64,000 bases of DNA from Euglena gracilis (lineage: Eukaryota > Euglenozoa > Euglenophyceae > Euglenales > Euglenaceae), in NCBI GenBank assembly GCA_900893395.1, contig CAAHFI011296743.1, positions 1-64,000 on the forward strand. Direction: 5' to 3'. Each line of letters begins with the position of its first letter. Position 1 is the first letter of the stretch. The notes under the pieces were generated by a model that was not told the origin of the DNA, did no database searches, and worked only from the letters and a program-made list of their open reading frames with translations. Position numbers and translations under genes: made by a program. Positions 26,401 through 40,240 of this stretch are shown in pieces.

Positions 26401-29400
26401 AACCGGGGTATAACCAGGAAACCGATTGGCACCTCAGTCGAGCTGAAGGAGGCAGATTTCACCCGGATTCACCCGGAACGCGTGTCTAGGGGTGTGAAAT
26501 ACATGCAGCCGGAAGATTTGGAGGGGTCAATCCGGGTGAATCGGGTGCCTGGGACCCTATGGAACTGGGGTCAGCGGGGGCCCGGGTAACAAGGAACCTG
26601 GCTTGAGGTCCAGAACCGGGGTATAACCAGGAAACCGATTGGCACCTCAGTCGAGCTGAAGGAGGCAGATTTCACCCGGATTCACCCGGAACGCGTGTCT
26701 AGGGGTGTGAAATACATGCAGCCGGAAGATTTGGAGGGGTCAATCCGGGTGAATCGGGTGCCTGGGACCCTATGGAACTGGGGTCAGCGGGGGCCCGGGT
26801 AACAAGGAACCTGGCTTGAGGTCCAGAACCGGGGTATAACCAGGAAACCGATTGGCACCTCAGTCGAGCTGAAGGAGGCAGATTTCACCCGGATTCACCC
26901 GGAACGCGTGTCTAGGGGTGTGAAATACATGCAGCCGGAAGATTTGGAGGGGTCAATCCGGGTGAATCGGGTGCCTGGGACCCTATGGAACTGGGGTCAG
27001 CGGGGGCCCGGGTAACAAGGAACCTGGCTTGAGGTCCAGAACCGGGGTATAACCAGGAAACCGATTGGCACCTCAGTCGAGCTGAAGGAGGCAGATTTCA
27101 CCCGGATTCACCCGGAACGCGTGTCTAGGGGTGTGAAATACATGCAGCCGGAAGATTTGGAGGGGTCAATCCGGGTGAATCGGGTGCCTGGGACCCTATG
27201 GAACTGGGGTCAGCGGGGGCCCGGGTAACAAGGAACCTGGCTTGAGGTCCAGAACCGGGGTATAACCAGGAAACCGATTGGCACCTCAGTCGAGCTGAAG
27301 GAGGCAGATTTCACCCGGATTCACCCGGAACGCGTGTCTAGGGGTGTGAAATACATGCAGCCGGAAGATTTGGAGGGGTCAATCCGGGTGAATCGGGTGC
27401 CTGGGACCCTATGGAACTGGGGTCAGCGGGGGCCCGGGTAACAAGGAACCTGGCTTGAGGTCCAGAACCGGGGTATAACCAGGAAACCGATTGGCACCTC
27501 AGTCGAGCTGAAGGAGGCAGATTTCACCCGGATTCACCCGGAACGCGTGTCTAGGGGTGTGAAATACATGCAGCCGGAAGATTTGGAGGGGTCAATCCGG
27601 GTGAATCGGGTGCCTGGGACCCTATGGAACTGGGGTCAGCGGGGGCCCGGGTAACAAGGAACCTGGCTTGAGGTCCAGAACCGGGGTATAACCAGGAAAC
27701 CGATTGGCACCTCAGTCGAGCTGAAGGAGGCAGATTTCACCCGGATTCACCCGGAACGCGTGTCTAGGGGTGTGAAATACATGCAGCCGGAAGATTTGGA
27801 GGGGTCAATCCGGGTGAATCGGGTGCCTGGGACCCTATGGAACTGGGGTCAGCGGGGGCCCGGGTAACAAGGAACCTGGCTTGAGGTCCAGAACCGGGGT
27901 ATAACCAGGAAACCGATTGGCACCTCAGTCGAGCTGAAGGAGGCAGATTTCACCCGGATTCACCCGGAACGCGTGTCTAGGGGTGTGAAATACATGCAGC
28001 CGGAAGATTTGGAGGGGTCAATCCGGGTGAATCGGGTGCCTGGGACCCTATGGAACTGGGGTCAGCGGGGGCCCGGGTAACAAGGAACCTGGCTTGAGGT
28101 CCAGAACCGGGGTATAACCAGGAAACCGATTGGCACCTCAGTCGAGCTGAAGGAGGCAGATTTCACCCGGATTCACCCGGAACGCGTGTCTAGGGGTGTG
28201 AAATACATGCAGCCGGAAGATTTGGAGGGGTCAATCCGGGTGAATCGGGTGCCTGGGACCCTATGGAACTGGGGTCAGCGGGGGCCCGGGTAACAAGGAA
28301 CCTGGCTTGAGGTCCAGAACCGGGGTATAACCAGGAAACCGATTGGCACCTCAGTCGAGCTGAAGGAGGCAGATTTCACCCGGATTCACCCGGAACGCGT
28401 GTCTAGGGGTGTGAAATACATGCAGCCGGAAGATTTGGAGGGGTCAATCCGGGTGAATCGGGTGCCTGGGACCCTATGGAACTGGGGTCAGCGGGGGCCC
28501 GGGTAACAAGGAACCTGGCTTGAGGTCCAGAACCGGGGTATAACCAGGAAACCGATTGGCACCTCAGTCGAGCTGAAGGAGGCAGATTTCACCCGGATTC
28601 ACCCGGAACGCGTGTCTAGGGGTGTGAAATACATGCAGCCGGAAGATTTGGAGGGGTCAATCCGGGTGAATCGGGTGCCTGGGACCCTATGGAACTGGGG
28701 TCAGCGGGGGCCCGGGTAACAAGGAACCTGGCTTGAGGTCCAGAACCGGGGTATAACCAGGAAACCGATTGGCACCTCAGTCGAGCTGAAGGAGGCAGAT
28801 TTCACCCGGATTCACCCGGAACGCGTGTCTAGGGGTGTGAAATACATGCAGCCGGAAGATTTGGAGGGGTCAATCCGGGTGAATCGGGTGCCTGGGACCC
28901 TATGGAACTGGGGTCAGCGGGGGCCCGGGTAACAAGGAACCTGGCTTGAGGTCCAGAACCGGGGTATAACCAGGAAACCGATTGGCACCTCAGTCGAGCT
29001 GAAGGAGGCAGATTTCACCCGGATTCACCCGGAACGCGTGTCTAGGGGTGTGAAATACATGCAGCCGGAAGATTTGGAGGGGTCAATCCGGGTGAATCGG
29101 GTGCCTGGGACCCTATGGAACTGGGGTCAGCGGGGGCCCGGGTAACAAGGAACCTGGCTTGAGGTCCAGAACCGGGGTATAACCAGGAAACCGATTGGCA
29201 CCTCAGTCGAGCTGAAGGAGGCAGATTTCACCCGGATTCACCCGGAACGCGTGTCTAGGGGTGTGAAATACATGCAGCCGGAAGATTTGGAGGGGTCAAT
29301 CCGGGTGAATCGGGTGCCTGGGACCCTATGGAACTGGGGTCAGCGGGGGCCCGGGTAACAAGGAACCTGGCTTGAGGTCCAGAACCGGGGTATAACCAGG

Positions 29401-32400
29401 AAACCGATTGGCACCTCAGTCGAGCTGAAGGAGGCAGATTTCACCCGGATTCACCCGGAACGCGTGTCTAGGGGTGTGAAATACATGCAGCCGGAAGATT
29501 TGGAGGGGTCAATCCGGGTGAATCGGGTGCCTGGGACCCTATGGAACTGGGGTCAGCGGGGGCCCGGGTAACAAGGAACCTGGCTTGAGGTCCAGAACCG
29601 GGGTATAACCAGGAAACCGATTGGCACCTCAGTCGAGCTGAAGGAGGCAGATTTCACCCGGATTCACCCGGAACGCGTGTCTAGGGGTGTGAAATACATG
29701 CAGCCGGAAGATTTGGAGGGGTCAATCCGGGTGAATCGGGTGCCTGGGACCCTATGGAACTGGGGTCAGCGGGGGCCCGGGTAACAAGGAACCTGGCTTG
29801 AGGTCCAGAACCGGGGTATAACCAGGAAACCGATTGGCACCTCAGTCGAGCTGAAGGAGGCAGATTTCACCCGGATTCACCCGGAACGCGTGTCTAGGGG
29901 TGTGAAATACATGCAGCCGGAAGATTTGGAGGGGTCAATCCGGGTGAATCGGGTGCCTGGGACCCTATGGAACTGGGGTCAGCGGGGGCCCGGGTAACAA
30001 GGAACCTGGCTTGAGGTCCAGAACCGGGGTATAACCAGGAAACCGATTGGCACCTCAGTCGAGCTGAAGGAGGCAGATTTCACCCGGATTCACCCGGAAC
30101 GCGTGTCTAGGGGTGTGAAATACATGCAGCCGGAAGATTTGGAGGGGTCAATCCGGGTGAATCGGGTGCCTGGGACCCTATGGAACTGGGGTCAGCGGGG
30201 GCCCGGGTAACAAGGAACCTGGCTTGAGGTCCAGAACCGGGGTATAACCAGGAAACCGATTGGCACCTCAGTCGAGCTGAAGGAGGCAGATTTCACCCGG
30301 ATTCACCCGGAACGCGTGTCTAGGGGTGTGAAATACATGCAGCCGGAAGATTTGGAGGGGTCAATCCGGGTGAATCGGGTGCCTGGGACCCTATGGAACT
30401 GGGGTCAGCGGGGGCCCGGGTAACAAGGAACCTGGCTTGAGGTCCAGAACCGGGGTATAACCAGGAAACCGATTGGCACCTCAGTCGAGCTGAAGGAGGC
30501 AGATTTCACCCGGATTCACCCGGAACGCGTGTCTAGGGGTGTGAAATACATGCAGCCGGAAGATTTGGAGGGGTCAATCCGGGTGAATCGGGTGCCTGGG
30601 ACCCTATGGAACTGGGGTCAGCGGGGGCCCGGGTAACAAGGAACCTGGCTTGAGGTCCAGAACCGGGGTATAACCAGGAAACCGATTGGCACCTCAGTCG
30701 AGCTGAAGGAGGCAGATTTCACCCGGATTCACCCGGAACGCGTGTCTAGGGGTGTGAAATACATGCAGCCGGAAGATTTGGAGGGGTCAATCCGGGTGAA
30801 TCGGGTGCCTGGGACCCTATGGAACTGGGGTCAGCGGGGGCCCGGGTAACAAGGAACCTGGCTTGAGGTCCAGAACCGGGGTATAACCAGGAAACCGATT
30901 GGCACCTCAGTCGAGCTGAAGGAGGCAGATTTCACCCGGATTCACCCGGAACGCGTGTCTAGGGGTGTGAAATACATGCAGCCGGAAGATTTGGAGGGGT
31001 CAATCCGGGTGAATCGGGTGCCTGGGACCCTATGGAACTGGGGTCAGCGGGGGCCCGGGTAACAAGGAACCTGGCTTGAGGTCCAGAACCGGGGTATAAC
31101 CAGGAAACCGATTGGCACCTCAGTCGAGCTGAAGGAGGCAGATTTCACCCGGATTCACCCGGAACGCGTGTCTAGGGGTGTGAAATACATGCAGCCGGAA
31201 GATTTGGAGGGGTCAATCCGGGTGAATCGGGTGCCTGGGACCCTATGGAACTGGGGTCAGCGGGGGCCCGGGTAACAAGGAACCTGGCTTGAGGTCCAGA
31301 ACCGGGGTATAACCAGGAAACCGATTGGCACCTCAGTCGAGCTGAAGGAGGCAGATTTCACCCGGATTCACCCGGAACGCGTGTCTAGGGGTGTGAAATA
31401 CATGCAGCCGGAAGATTTGGAGGGGTCAATCCGGGTGAATCGGGTGCCTGGGACCCTATGGAACTGGGGTCAGCGGGGGCCCGGGTAACAAGGAACCTGG
31501 CTTGAGGTCCAGAACCGGGGTATAACCAGGAAACCGATTGGCACCTCAGTCGAGCTGAAGGAGGCAGATTTCACCCGGATTCACCCGGAACGCGTGTCTA
31601 GGGGTGTGAAATACATGCAGCCGGAAGATTTGGAGGGGTCAATCCGGGTGAATCGGGTGCCTGGGACCCTATGGAACTGGGGTCAGCGGGGGCCCGGGTA
31701 ACAAGGAACCTGGCTTGAGGTCCAGAACCGGGGTATAACCAGGAAACCGATTGGCACCTCAGTCGAGCTGAAGGAGGCAGATTTCACCCGGATTCACCCG
31801 GAACGCGTGTCTAGGGGTGTGAAATACATGCAGCCGGAAGATTTGGAGGGGTCAATCCGGGTGAATCGGGTGCCTGGGACCCTATGGAACTGGGGTCAGC
31901 GGGGGCCCGGGTAACAAGGAACCTGGCTTGAGGTCCAGAACCGGGGTATAACCAGGAAACCGATTGGCACCTCAGTCGAGCTGAAGGAGGCAGATTTCAC
32001 CCGGATTCACCCGGAACGCGTGTCTAGGGGTGTGAAATACATGCAGCCGGAAGATTTGGAGGGGTCAATCCGGGTGAATCGGGTGCCTGGGACCCTATGG
32101 AACTGGGGTCAGCGGGGGCCCGGGTAACAAGGAACCTGGCTTGAGGTCCAGAACCGGGGTATAACCAGGAAACCGATTGGCACCTCAGTCGAGCTGAAGG
32201 AGGCAGATTTCACCCGGATTCACCCGGAACGCGTGTCTAGGGGTGTGAAATACATGCAGCCGGAAGATTTGGAGGGGTCAATCCGGGTGAATCGGGTGCC
32301 TGGGACCCTATGGAACTGGGGTCAGCGGGGGCCCGGGTAACAAGGAACCTGGCTTGAGGTCCAGAACCGGGGTATAACCAGGAAACCGATTGGCACCTCA

Positions 32401-35400
32401 GTCGAGCTGAAGGAGGCAGATTTCACCCGGATTCACCCGGAACGCGTGTCTAGGGGTGTGAAATACATGCAGCCGGAAGATTTGGAGGGGTCAATCCGGG
32501 TGAATCGGGTGCCTGGGACCCTATGGAACTGGGGTCAGCGGGGGCCCGGGTAACAAGGAACCTGGCTTGAGGTCCAGAACCGGGGTATAACCAGGAAACC
32601 GATTGGCACCTCAGTCGAGCTGAAGGAGGCAGATTTCACCCGGATTCACCCGGAACGCGTGTCTAGGGGTGTGAAATACATGCAGCCGGAAGATTTGGAG
32701 GGGTCAATCCGGGTGAATCGGGTGCCTGGGACCCTATGGAACTGGGGTCAGCGGGGGCCCGGGTAACAAGGAACCTGGCTTGAGGTCCAGAACCGGGGTA
32801 TAACCAGGAAACCGATTGGCACCTCAGTCGAGCTGAAGGAGGCAGATTTCACCCGGATTCACCCGGAACGCGTGTCTAGGGGTGTGAAATACATGCAGCC
32901 GGAAGATTTGGAGGGGTCAATCCGGGTGAATCGGGTGCCTGGGACCCTATGGAACTGGGGTCAGCGGGGGCCCGGGTAACAAGGAACCTGGCTTGAGGTC
33001 CAGAACCGGGGTATAACCAGGAAACCGATTGGCACCTCAGTCGAGCTGAAGGAGGCAGATTTCACCCGGATTCACCCGGAACGCGTGTCTAGGGGTGTGA
33101 AATACATGCAGCCGGAAGATTTGGAGGGGTCAATCCGGGTGAATCGGGTGCCTGGGACCCTATGGAACTGGGGTCAGCGGGGGCCCGGGTAACAAGGAAC
33201 CTGGCTTGAGGTCCAGAACCGGGGTATAACCAGGAAACCGATTGGCACCTCAGTCGAGCTGAAGGAGGCAGATTTCACCCGGATTCACCCGGAACGCGTG
33301 TCTAGGGGTGTGAAATACATGCAGCCGGAAGATTTGGAGGGGTCAATCCGGGTGAATCGGGTGCCTGGGACCCTATGGAACTGGGGTCAGCGGGGGCCCG
33401 GGTAACAAGGAACCTGGCTTGAGGTCCAGAACCGGGGTATAACCAGGAAACCGATTGGCACCTCAGTCGAGCTGAAGGAGGCAGATTTCACCCGGATTCA
33501 CCCGGAACGCGTGTCTAGGGGTGTGAAATACATGCAGCCGGAAGATTTGGAGGGGTCAATCCGGGTGAATCGGGTGCCTGGGACCCTATGGAACTGGGGT
33601 CAGCGGGGGCCCGGGTAACAAGGAACCTGGCTTGAGGTCCAGAACCGGGGTATAACCAGGAAACCGATTGGCACCTCAGTCGAGCTGAAGGAGGCAGATT
33701 TCACCCGGATTCACCCGGAACGCGTGTCTAGGGGTGTGAAATACATGCAGCCGGAAGATTTGGAGGGGTCAATCCGGGTGAATCGGGTGCCTGGGACCCT
33801 ATGGAACTGGGGTCAGCGGGGGCCCGGGTAACAAGGAACCTGGCTTGAGGTCCAGAACCGGGGTATAACCAGGAAACCGATTGGCACCTCAGTCGAGCTG
33901 AAGGAGGCAGATTTCACCCGGATTCACCCGGAACGCGTGTCTAGGGGTGTGAAATACATGCAGCCGGAAGATTTGGAGGGGTCAATCCGGGTGAATCGGG
34001 TGCCTGGGACCCTATGGAACTGGGGTCAGCGGGGGCCCGGGTAACAAGGAACCTGGCTTGAGGTCCAGAACCGGGGTATAACCAGGAAACCGATTGGCAC
34101 CTCAGTCGAGCTGAAGGAGGCAGATTTCACCCGGATTCACCCGGAACGCGTGTCTAGGGGTGTGAAATACATGCAGCCGGAAGATTTGGAGGGGTCAATC
34201 CGGGTGAATCGGGTGCCTGGGACCCTATGGAACTGGGGTCAGCGGGGGCCCGGGTAACAAGGAACCTGGCTTGAGGTCCAGAACCGGGGTATAACCAGGA
34301 AACCGATTGGCACCTCAGTCGAGCTGAAGGAGGCAGATTTCACCCGGATTCACCCGGAACGCGTGTCTAGGGGTGTGAAATACATGCAGCCGGAAGATTT
34401 GGAGGGGTCAATCCGGGTGAATCGGGTGCCTGGGACCCTATGGAACTGGGGTCAGCGGGGGCCCGGGTAACAAGGAACCTGGCTTGAGGTCCAGAACCGG
34501 GGTATAACCAGGAAACCGATTGGCACCTCAGTCGAGCTGAAGGAGGCAGATTTCACCCGGATTCACCCGGAACGCGTGTCTAGGGGTGTGAAATACATGC
34601 AGCCGGAAGATTTGGAGGGGTCAATCCGGGTGAATCGGGTGCCTGGGACCCTATGGAACTGGGGTCAGCGGGGGCCCGGGTAACAAGGAACCTGGCTTGA
34701 GGTCCAGAACCGGGGTATAACCAGGAAACCGATTGGCACCTCAGTCGAGCTGAAGGAGGCAGATTTCACCCGGATTCACCCGGAACGCGTGTCTAGGGGT
34801 GTGAAATACATGCAGCCGGAAGATTTGGAGGGGTCAATCCGGGTGAATCGGGTGCCTGGGACCCTATGGAACTGGGGTCAGCGGGGGCCCGGGTAACAAG
34901 GAACCTGGCTTGAGGTCCAGAACCGGGGTATAACCAGGAAACCGATTGGCACCTCAGTCGAGCTGAAGGAGGCAGATTTCACCCGGATTCACCCGGAACG
35001 CGTGTCTAGGGGTGTGAAATACATGCAGCCGGAAGATTTGGAGGGGTCAATCCGGGTGAATCGGGTGCCTGGGACCCTATGGAACTGGGGTCAGCGGGGG
35101 CCCGGGTAACAAGGAACCTGGCTTGAGGTCCAGAACCGGGGTATAACCAGGAAACCGATTGGCACCTCAGTCGAGCTGAAGGAGGCAGATTTCACCCGGA
35201 TTCACCCGGAACGCGTGTCTAGGGGTGTGAAATACATGCAGCCGGAAGATTTGGAGGGGTCAATCCGGGTGAATCGGGTGCCTGGGACCCTATGGAACTG
35301 GGGTCAGCGGGGGCCCGGGTAACAAGGAACCTGGCTTGAGGTCCAGAACCGGGGTATAACCAGGAAACCGATTGGCACCTCAGTCGAGCTGAAGGAGGCA

Positions 35401-38400
35401 GATTTCACCCGGATTCACCCGGAACGCGTGTCTAGGGGTGTGAAATACATGCAGCCGGAAGATTTGGAGGGGTCAATCCGGGTGAATCGGGTGCCTGGGA
35501 CCCTATGGAACTGGGGTCAGCGGGGGCCCGGGTAACAAGGAACCTGGCTTGAGGTCCAGAACCGGGGTATAACCAGGAAACCGATTGGCACCTCAGTCGA
35601 GCTGAAGGAGGCAGATTTCACCCGGATTCACCCGGAACGCGTGTCTAGGGGTGTGAAATACATGCAGCCGGAAGATTTGGAGGGGTCAATCCGGGTGAAT
35701 CGGGTGCCTGGGACCCTATGGAACTGGGGTCAGCGGGGGCCCGGGTAACAAGGAACCTGGCTTGAGGTCCAGAACCGGGGTATAACCAGGAAACCGATTG
35801 GCACCTCAGTCGAGCTGAAGGAGGCAGATTTCACCCGGATTCACCCGGAACGCGTGTCTAGGGGTGTGAAATACATGCAGCCGGAAGATTTGGAGGGGTC
35901 AATCCGGGTGAATCGGGTGCCTGGGACCCTATGGAACTGGGGTCAGCGGGGGCCCGGGTAACAAGGAACCTGGCTTGAGGTCCAGAACCGGGGTATAACC
36001 AGGAAACCGATTGGCACCTCAGTCGAGCTGAAGGAGGCAGATTTCACCCGGATTCACCCGGAACGCGTGTCTAGGGGTGTGAAATACATGCAGCCGGAAG
36101 ATTTGGAGGGGTCAATCCGGGTGAATCGGGTGCCTGGGACCCTATGGAACTGGGGTCAGCGGGGGCCCGGGTAACAAGGAACCTGGCTTGAGGTCCAGAA
36201 CCGGGTATAACCAGGAAACCGATTGGCACCTCAGTCGAGCTGAAGGAGGCAGATTTCACCCGGATTCACCCGGAACGCGTGTCTAGGGGTGTGAAATACA
36301 TGCAGCCGGAAGATTTGGAGGGGTCAATCCGGGTGAATCGGGTGCCTGGGACCCTATGGAACTGGGGTCAGCGGGGGCCCGGGTAACAAGGAACCTGGCT
36401 TGAGGTCCAGAACCGGGGTATAACCAGGAAACCGATTGGCACCTCAGTCGAGCTGAAGGAGGCAGATTTCACCCGGATTCACCCGGAACGCGTGTCTAGG
36501 GGTGTGAAATACATGCAGCCGGAAGATTTGGAGGGGTCAATCCGGGTGAATCGGGTGCCTGGGACCCTATGGAACTGGGGTCAGCGGGGGCCCGGGTAAC
36601 AAGGAACCTGGCTTGAGGTCCAGAACCGGGGTATAACCAGGAAACCGATTGGCACCTCAGTCGAGCTGAAGGAGGCAGATTTCACCCGGATTCACCCGGA
36701 ACGCGTGTCTAGGGGTGTGAAATACATGCAGCCGGAAGATTTGGAGGGGTCAATCCGGGTGAATCGGGTGCCTGGGACCCTATGGAACTGGGGTCAGCGG
36801 GGGCCCGGGTAACAAGGAACCTGGCTTGAGGTCCAGAACCGGGGTATAACCAGGAAACCGATTGGCACCTCAGTCGAGCTGAAGGAGGCAGATTTCACCC
36901 GGATTCACCCGGAACGCGTGTCTAGGGGTGTGAAATACATGCAGCCGGAAGATTTGGAGGGGTCAATCCGGGTGAATCGGGTGCCTGGGACCCTATGGAA
37001 CTGGGGTCAGCGGGGGCCCGGGTAACAAGGAACCTGGCTTGAGGTCCAGAACCGGGGTATAACCAGGAAACCGATTGGCACCTCAGTCGAGCTGAAGGAG
37101 GCAGATTTCACCCGGATTCACCCGGAACGCGTGTCTAGGGGTGTGAAATACATGCAGCCGGAAGATTTGGAGGGGTCAATCCGGGTGAATCGGGTGCCTG
37201 GGACCCTATGGAACTGGGGTCAGCGGGGGCCCGGGTAACAAGGAACCTGGCTTGAGGTCCAGAACCGGGGTATAACCAGGAAACCGATTGGCACCTCAGT
37301 CGAGCTGAAGGAGGCAGATTTCACCCGGATTCACCCGGAACGCGTGTCTAGGGGTGTGAAATACATGCAGCCGGAAGATTTGGAGGGGTCAATCCGGGTG
37401 AATCGGGTGCCTGGGACCCTATGGAACTGGGGTCAGCGGGGGCCCGGGTAACAAGGAACCTGGCTTGAGGTCCAGAACCGGGGTATAACCAGGAAACCGA
37501 TTGGCACCTCAGTCGAGCTGAAGGAGGCAGATTTCACCCGGATTCACCCGGAACGCGTGTCTAGGGGTGTGAAATACATGCAGCCGGAAGATTTGGAGGG
37601 GTCAATCCGGGTGAATCGGGTGCCTGGGACCCTATGGAACTGGGGTCAGCGGGGGCCCGGGTAACAAGGAACCTGGCTTGAGGTCCAGAACCGGGGTATA
37701 ACCAGGAAACCGATTGGCACCTCAGTCGAGCTGAAGGAGGCAGATTTCACCCGGATTCACCCGGAACGCGTGTCTAGGGGTGTGAAATACATGCAGCCGG
37801 AAGATTTGGAGGGGTCAATCCGGGTGAATCGGGTGCCTGGGACCCTATGGAACTGGGGTCAGCGGGGGCCCGGGTAACAAGGAACCTGGCTTGAGGTCCA
37901 GAACCGGGGTATAACCAGGAAACCGATTGGCACCTCAGTCGAGCTGAAGGAGGCAGATTTCACCCGGATTCACCCGGAACGCGTGTCTAGGGGTGTGAAA
38001 TACATGCAGCCGGAAGATTTGGAGGGGTCAATCCGGGTGAATCGGGTGCCTGGGACCCTATGGAACTGGGGTCAGCGGGGGCCCGGGTAACAAGGAACCT
38101 GGCTTGAGGTCCAGAACCGGGGTATAACCAGGAAACCGATTGGCACCTCAGTCGAGCTGAAGGAGGCAGATTTCACCCGGATTCACCCGGAACGCGTGTC
38201 TAGGGGTGTGAAATACATGCAGCCGGAAGATTTGGAGGGGTCAATCCGGGTGAATCGGGTGCCTGGGACCCTATGGAACTGGGGTCAGCGGGGGCCCGGG
38301 TAACAAGGAACCTGGCTTGAGGTCCAGAACCGGGGTATAACCAGGAAACCGATTGGCACCTCAGTCGAGCTGAAGGAGGCAGATTTCACCCGGATTCACC

Positions 38401-40240
38401 CGGAACGCGTGTCTAGGGGTGTGAAATACATGCAGCCGGAAGATTTGGAGGGGTCAATCCGGGTGAATCGGGTGCCTGGGACCCTATGGAACTGGGGTCA
38501 GCGGGGGCCCGGGTAACAAGGAACCTGGCTTGAGGTCCAGAACCGGGGTATAACCAGGAAACCGATTGGCACCTCAGTCGAGCTGAAGGAGGCAGATTTC
38601 ACCCGGATTCACCCGGAACGCGTGTCTAGGGGTGTGAAATACATGCAGCCGGAAGATTTGGAGGGGTCAATCCGGGTGAATCGGGTGCCTGGGACCCTAT
38701 GGAACTGGGGTCAGCGGGGGCCCGGGTAACAAGGAACCTGGCTTGAGGTCCAGAACCGGGGTATAACCAGGAAACCGATTGGCACCTCAGTCGAGCTGAA
38801 GGAGGCAGATTTCACCCGGATTCACCCGGAACGCGTGTCTAGGGGTGTGAAATACATGCAGCCGGAAGATTTGGAGGGGTCAATCCGGGTGAATCGGGTG
38901 CCTGGGACCCTATGGAACTGGGGTCAGCGGGGGCCCGGGTAACAAGGAACCTGGCTTGAGGTCCAGAACCGGGGTATAACCAGGAAACCGATTGGCACCT
39001 CAGTCGAGCTGAAGGAGGCAGATTTCACCCGGATTCACCCGGAACGCGTGTCTAGGGGTGTGAAATACATGCAGCCGGAAGATTTGGAGGGGTCAATCCG
39101 GGTGAATCGGGTGCCTGGGACCCTATGGAACTGGGGTCAGCGGGGGCCCGGGTAACAAGGAACCTGGCTTGAGGTCCAGAACCGGGGTATAACCAGGAAA
39201 CCGATTGGCACCTCAGTCGAGCTGAAGGAGGCAGATTTCACCCGGATTCACCCGGAACGCGTGTCTAGGGGTGTGAAATACATGCAGCCGGAAGATTTGG
39301 AGGGGTCAATCCGGGTGAATCGGGTGCCTGGGACCCTATGGAACTGGGGTCAGCGGGGGCCCGGGTAACAAGGAACCTGGCTTGAGGTCCAGAACCGGGG
39401 TATAACCAGGAAACCGATTGGCACCTCAGTCGAGCTGAAGGAGGCAGATTTCACCCGGATTCACCCGGAACGCGTGTCTAGGGGTGTGAAATACATGCAG
39501 CCGGAAGATTTGGAGGGGTCAATCCGGGTGAATCGGGTGCCTGGGACCCTATGGAACTGGGGTCAGCGGGGGCCCGGGTAACAAGGAACCTGGCTTGAGG
39601 TCCAGAACCGGGGTATAACCAGGAAACCGATTGGCACCTCAGTCGAGCTGAAGGAGGCAGATTTCACCCGGATTCACCCGGAACGCGTGTCTAGGGGTGT
39701 GAAATACATGCAGCCGGAAGATTTGGAGGGGTCAATCCGGGTGAATCGGGTGCCTGGGACCCTATGGAACTGGGGTCAGCGGGGGCCCGGGTAACAAGGA
39801 ACCTGGCTTGAGGTCCAGAACCGGGGTATAACCAGGAAACCGATTGGCACCTCAGTCGAGCTGAAGGAGGCAGATTTCACCCGGATTCACCCGGAACGCG
39901 TGTCTAGGGGTGTGAAATACATGCAGCCGGAAGATTTGGAGGGGTCAATCCGGGTGAATCGGGTGCCTGGGACCCTATGGAACTGGGGTCAGCGGGGGCC
40001 CGGGTAACAAGGAACCTGGCTTGAGGTCCAGAACCGGGGTATAACCAGGAAACCGATTGGCACCTCAGTCGAGCTGAAGGAGGCAGATTTCACCCGGATT
40101 CACCCGGAACGCGTGTCTAGGGGTGTGAAATACATGCAGCCGGAAGATTTGGAGGGGTCAATCCGGGTGAATCGGGTGCCTGGGACCCTATGGAACTGGG
40201 GTCAGCGGGGGCCCGGGTAACAAGGAACCTGGCTTGAGGT

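Larger units (their letters stand above)
11141..40240 (+). repeat. Invariant core of the array, about 137 identical units
   Basis: About 29.1 kb of 213-bp units that look identical by eye. The only differences I find are one G lost from the run at unit 143-146 near 25,768 and the same change near 36,203. Phase is otherwise kept exactly: GTCTAG falls at 11,149, 12,001, 16,261, 20,521, 24,781, then one base early at 33,300 and two early at 37,559. Biologically this would mean very recent amplification or strong homogenisation by unequal exchange or gene conversion. The technical alternative is that assembly and polishing replaced real variation with one consensus. I cannot separate these from sequence alone, and a rare substitution could have escaped reading by eye. 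Confidence 0.9.
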
